From an uncultured Gammaproteobacteria bacterium (GTDB taxonomy: Bacteria; Pseudomonadota; Gammaproteobacteria; GCA-2729495), in the NCBI GenBank assembly GCA_947258805.1, contig CAMYJV010000101.1, positions 1,812-11,546 on the forward strand: a stretch of DNA of 9,735 nt, written 5' to 3'. The notes below the pieces were generated by a model. The model worked only from the letters and a program-made list of their open reading frames with translations, searched no databases and was not told the DNA's origin. Shown one piece after another: positions 7,815 to 9,735 of this stretch; the stretch's first letter is position 1; each line of letters starts with the position of its first letter. The position numbers and the translations under genes are program-made.

Positions 7815-7835
7815 CCGAGTCGGCCAAAATCCTTC

Positions 7836-7917
7836 GGTAGGAGCGGCTTTAGCCGCGATCTTGCTTGAATTCGGGCAAAGTTAACGATTCTTGATCGCGG
7901 CTAAAGCCGCTCCCACC
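7836..7917. repeat. Inverted pair of REP elements between convergent genes (possible transcript end)
   Basis: Two 25-base arms, 7836-7860 and 7893-7917, are inverted copies with one A/G difference (a G-U pair in one RNA strand) around a 32-base spacer. Each arm is a REP unit: GGTAGGAGC followed by the small palindrome GCGGCT-TT-AGCCGC and CGATC. The whole could fold as one long stem or as two small hairpins. It begins 22 bases after the apbC stop. There is no run of T, so it is not a classic intrinsic terminator, but a stem this strong could protect the apbC mRNA 3' end or limit read-through from either gene. Confidence 0.85.
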
Positions 7918-8036
7918 GATGCCGGTTTCCAGCGTGGGCCGCTGGATACCTTCATCGCGGCTAAAGCCGCTCCTACCGGTGCCGGTTCCCAGCGTGGGCC
8001 GCTGGATACCTTCGTCGCGGCTGAAGCCGCTCCCAA
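7895..8036 (-). repeat. Tandem array of three same-orientation REP copies, 60-base period
   Basis: REP cores lie at 7895-7916, 7955-7976 and 8015-8036, all in minus orientation. The unit 7895-7954 matches 7955-8014 at 56 of 60 positions, and the third unit is only the core. The 38-base linker is conserved too and carries its own perfect hairpin: CCAGCG, loop TGGGC, CGCTGG (7929-7945, repeated at 7989-8005). Copy four differs slightly (CTGAAG instead of CTAAAG, CAACG instead of CACCG). REPs of this kind are moved by RAYT (TnpA-REP) proteins in related bacteria; no such gene is in the window. The array arose by local tandem duplication of a 60-base unit. Confidence 0.9.
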
Positions 8037-8067
8037 CGGCGCTATTGGTTACGGGTGGCGGCCCGCT

Positions 8068-8445
8068 CTAGCCATCTGTCTTTCGGGCATGCCCTTCGGC
8101 AGCGAGGCGCTCGAGATAGTCCTGCCAGTAGGCTTCCTGGTGGCGACCGAGGTCGTAGAAGACCTTCCACGTAAATAACCCGGAGCTGTGCCCGTCACTG
8201 AACACCAGACGAACCGCATAGTTGCCCACGGGCAGGATGTCGCCAATAGTGACGTCTTCTTTTCCAACCTGCAGGGTGCCACCACCGCCGTGCCCCCGTA
8301 CTTCGGCAGACGGTGAATAGACGCGCAGATATTCGCTGCTCATTTCATACGACTGGCCGTCGTCGAAGGCCACCGTCAGCAAACTGCGGGACGCGTTCAG
8401 CTTGATCTCTGCAGGAACCGGGATACGGGTAACCGTGTCGGACAT
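8068..8445 (-). CDS. DUF971 (GBBH-like N-terminal domain) protein
   Basis: A 125-residue soluble protein made of one DUF971 domain, also described as the N-terminal domain of gamma-butyrobetaine hydroxylase-like enzymes. Visible family features are PAEIKLNASRSLLTVAFDDG (11-30), EYLRVYSPSAEVRGHG (38-53) and VGNYAVRLVFSDGHSSGLFTW (73-93). Length and order match stand-alone bacterial members, often found beside hslUV. The exact role is unknown. The same domain follows DUF59 and the Mrp ATPase in plastid HCF101, so a link to Fe-S work with the neighbouring apbC is plausible but inferred. ATG 8445 begins the conserved sequence. The frame continues open upstream to 8721, but that part is unconserved and overlaps the EamA gene on the other strand. 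No good Shine-Dalgarno is seen. Confidence 0.9.
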   Translation of the reverse strand: MSDTVTRIPVPAEIKLNASRSLLTVAFDDGQSYEMSSEYLRVYSPSAEVRGHGGGGTLQVGKEDVTIGDILPVGNYAVRLVFSDGHSSGLFTWKVFYDLGRHQEAYWQDYLERLAAEGHARKTDG

Positions 8446-8476
8446 GGAGAAACTTTGGATCGGTTCACCAAACAAC

Positions 8477-8482
8477 AATATA
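8477..8482 (-). promoter_or_regulatory. Possible -10 element for the DUF971 gene
   Basis: Read on the minus strand, TATATT lies in the most AT-rich patch of the 171-base region between the divergent DUF971 and EamA genes. It would place transcription start roughly 25 bases before ATG 8445. No good -35 hexamer is found at the right distance, so this is only a candidate. Nothing else was recognised in 8446-8616. Confidence 0.25.
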
Positions 8483-8616
8483 CAGAAAACCTGTCGGCGG
8501 ATCGCCAGGCAACACATTTGGCGCTTGGTATTGCTCGCGCTCAGGGCACCCACCAGGAGCGGCGACCCATCGCCTGCATCAGGACACGAAGATGACGGCC
8601 CGGCTACCATACGCTG

Positions 8617-9552
8617 ATGCGCATTGACCCCGACCGCCTGAGTCCCACCGTCGCCTACGGGATGCTCACGGCGACCATGGCCTGTCTCGCGTTGAATCAT
8701 GTGATCGGGCGCGGTATGCACGAGCTGGCACCGCCGGTGGGGCTGTCGTTCTGGCGCTGGACGGTGGCCGCGGTGCTAATGCTGGCCATCGTGGGCCGCG
8801 GCCTCGGGGCCAAACTGCCCGTTTACCGCCGCCACACGCTCCTGTTTCTCGGCCTCGGCGCACTCATGGTGGGCAGCACCACGCTCCTCGTGTGGTCACT
8901 GCAGTTCACGCAGGCAATGAATGTATCGCTGATCAACGGGCTGCAGCCGGCGATGACCGTGCTGATGACCTTCGTGTTCCTGCAGCAACGGCTTACGCTG
9001 CTGCAAATCGCTGGCGTCGTGGTCGGTTTCGTCGGCGTGCTGGCGATGGTCTCGAAGGGCAGCTGGCAAGTGGTCGCCAGCCTGAGCTTTAACCGTGGTG
9101 ATATCGGCGCACTGATTGGCATGTTCGGCCTGGCCGCGTACGCCATTGGCCTGCGCTGGCTCCCACGTGACCTCCGCCCCTTCGACGCACTGTTCGCCAT
9201 TACCGTGGCCGGTTGCCTGGCCGTGCTGCCGATTTACGCTGCCGAATCCCTGTCAGGCCGGCCATTCGCGCTGACGCTCGAAACGGCCGGCGCGGTGCTG
9301 GCGATGGGCACAATCGGGTCGGTGGCCGGCAACCTGATGTGGAACATCGGCAACCAGGCGCTGGGGGCAAACAAGGCGAGTATCTTCGTCAACCTGATCC
9401 CGGTTTTCGGCGTGGTCATGGCCATCGCGTTCCTGGGCGAACAGTTGCGGCCATATCACGTGGTCGGCTTCGGTTTGATCTGCGCCGGCGTCTGGTGCGT
9501 GCTCGCGCGCAGATTGATGAAGGCGGATGCAGGACGCGTCCGGGAAACCTAG
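8617..9552 (+). CDS. EamA/DMT-superfamily transporter
   Basis: An inner-membrane protein of 311 residues with about ten hydrophobic helices in two EamA repeats, a typical length for the drug/metabolite transporter superfamily. The first repeat spans about 13-145 and contains [14 protein letters not shown] (43-56), and [20 protein letters not shown] (107-126) followed by the helix at 131-145. The second spans about 162-297 and contains [20 protein letters not shown] (254-273), then [19 protein letters not shown]. Members export amino acids, metabolites or drugs; nothing here shows the substrate. The chosen ATG gives a short cytoplasmic N-terminus ([15 protein letters not shown]) before helix 1; no Shine-Dalgarno is evident, and ATG 8662 (residue 16) is a weaker alternative. 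It is divergent from the DUF971 gene and its TAG stop overlaps the stop of the convergent acetoacetyl-CoA synthetase gene by 4 bases. Confidence 0.92.
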   Translation: MRIDPDRLSPTVAYGMLTATMACLALNHVIGRGMHELAPPVGLSFWRWTVAAVLMLAIVGRGLGAKLPVYRRHTLLFLGLGALMVGSTTLLVWSLQFTQAMNVSLINGLQPAMTVLMTFVFLQQRLTLLQIAGVVVGFVGVLAMVSKGSWQVVASLSFNRGDIGALIGMFGLAAYAIGLRWLPRDLRPFDALFAITVAGCLAVLPIYAAESLSGRPFALTLETAGAVLAMGTIGSVAGNLMWNIGNQALGANKASIFVNLIPVFGVVMAIAFLGEQLRPYHVVGFGLICAGVWCVLARRLMKADAGRVRET

Positions 9553-9735
9553 CAACCTAACTCGGGTAGATCACGAAAATATTCGAGCGCGTCCGGATTG
9601 GCGAGCGCGTCTGCATTCGTCACGGCCCGGCCGTGAATCACATCGCGCACGGCGAGCTCGGTGAGCTTGCCGGACGTGGTGCGCGGGAAGTCGGGTACTG
9701 CGATGAGCTTTGCCGGCACGTGCCGGGGTGAGGCC
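9549..9735 (-). CDS. aacS: Acetoacetyl-CoA synthetase, C-terminal end only
   Basis: Only the last 61 codons are in the window; the start lies beyond the right edge. The visible part is the C-terminal subdomain of an ANL-family acyl-CoA synthetase. It begins [20 protein letters not shown] and contains the A10 motif PRTTSGK, whose Lys is the adenylation-step catalytic residue. It continues with [20 protein letters not shown] and ends with [15 protein letters not shown]. The AVRxVxHG.....ALANP.ALE.FRD pattern fits acetoacetyl-CoA synthetase better than acetyl- or propionyl-CoA synthetases. The enzyme activates acetoacetate with ATP and CoA in the cytoplasm, for use of ketone bodies or for polyhydroxybutyrate turnover. 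Its TAG overlaps the EamA stop. Confidence 0.85.
   Translation of the reverse strand, partial: ASPRHVPAKLIAVPDFPRTTSGKLTELAVRDVIHGRAVTNADALANPDALEYFRDLPELGC

Noticed and set aside
7895..8036. Short repeats with regular spacing, CRISPR-like
   Set aside because: The spacers are nearly identical (56/60 across units), there are only three same-direction copies, and the core matches the REP palindrome type; no cas genes.
7891..8178. 95-codon open frame with repeated AAKAAPT / RGPLDTF segments
   Set aside because: The repeats come from REP units whose 60-base period happens to be a multiple of three; there is no ribosome site and it runs into the antisense of the DUF971 gene.
8446..8721. 92-codon in-frame N-terminal extension of the DUF971 protein
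   Set aside because: It is low in conserved features, Cys/Arg-rich and overlaps the opposite-strand EamA start; ATG 8445 matches known domain boundaries.

Overview
The window is about 9.7 kb of GC-rich, tightly packed bacterial chromosome that looks gammaproteobacterial. Three things suggest this: an ApbC/Mrp carrier with an N-terminal DUF59 domain, a small stand-alone DUF971 protein, and GTAGGAGCGGC...GCCGC-type REP elements of the kind known from Pseudomonas, Xanthomonas and relatives. The assignment is inference. The single-chain pyruvate carboxylase is less typical of pseudomonads. No phage, plasmid, insertion-sequence or tRNA gene is visible.

Layout from left to right. Minus strand, 1-3994: a full-length single-chain pyruvate carboxylase (pyc) is followed 5 bases later by an uncharacterised multi-pass membrane protein. 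That protein runs off the left edge and seems to start at a CTG codon. A divergent intergenic region (4028-4236) then separates pyc from a plus-strand pair (4237-6526): a BtuB-like TonB-dependent outer-membrane receptor and, 4 bases after its stop, a four-helix TMEM220-family membrane protein. The ribosome binding site of the second gene is formed by the receptor's last two codons. Next on the plus strand is apbC/mrp (6720-7814), an Fe-S carrier ATPase. It converges on a minus-strand DUF971 gene (8068-8445). Between these two lies a cluster of four REP copies (7836-8036), one inverted and three in 60-base tandem spacing. On the right, a plus-strand EamA-type transporter (8617-9552) converges on the 3' end of an acetoacetyl-CoA synthetase gene (9549-9735, partial). 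Their two TAG stop codons share one CTAG palindrome.

Most of the window is housekeeping metabolism: anaplerosis, Fe-S cluster delivery, acetoacetate activation, uptake and export. The parts most worth following up are the receptor/TMEM220 couple, the apbC-DUF971 neighbourhood (the same domains are fused in plastid HCF101), the composite REP array, and the uncharacterised membrane gene behind pyc with its non-standard start and lower GC. I see no clear evidence of a wholly new defence or mobile system here.
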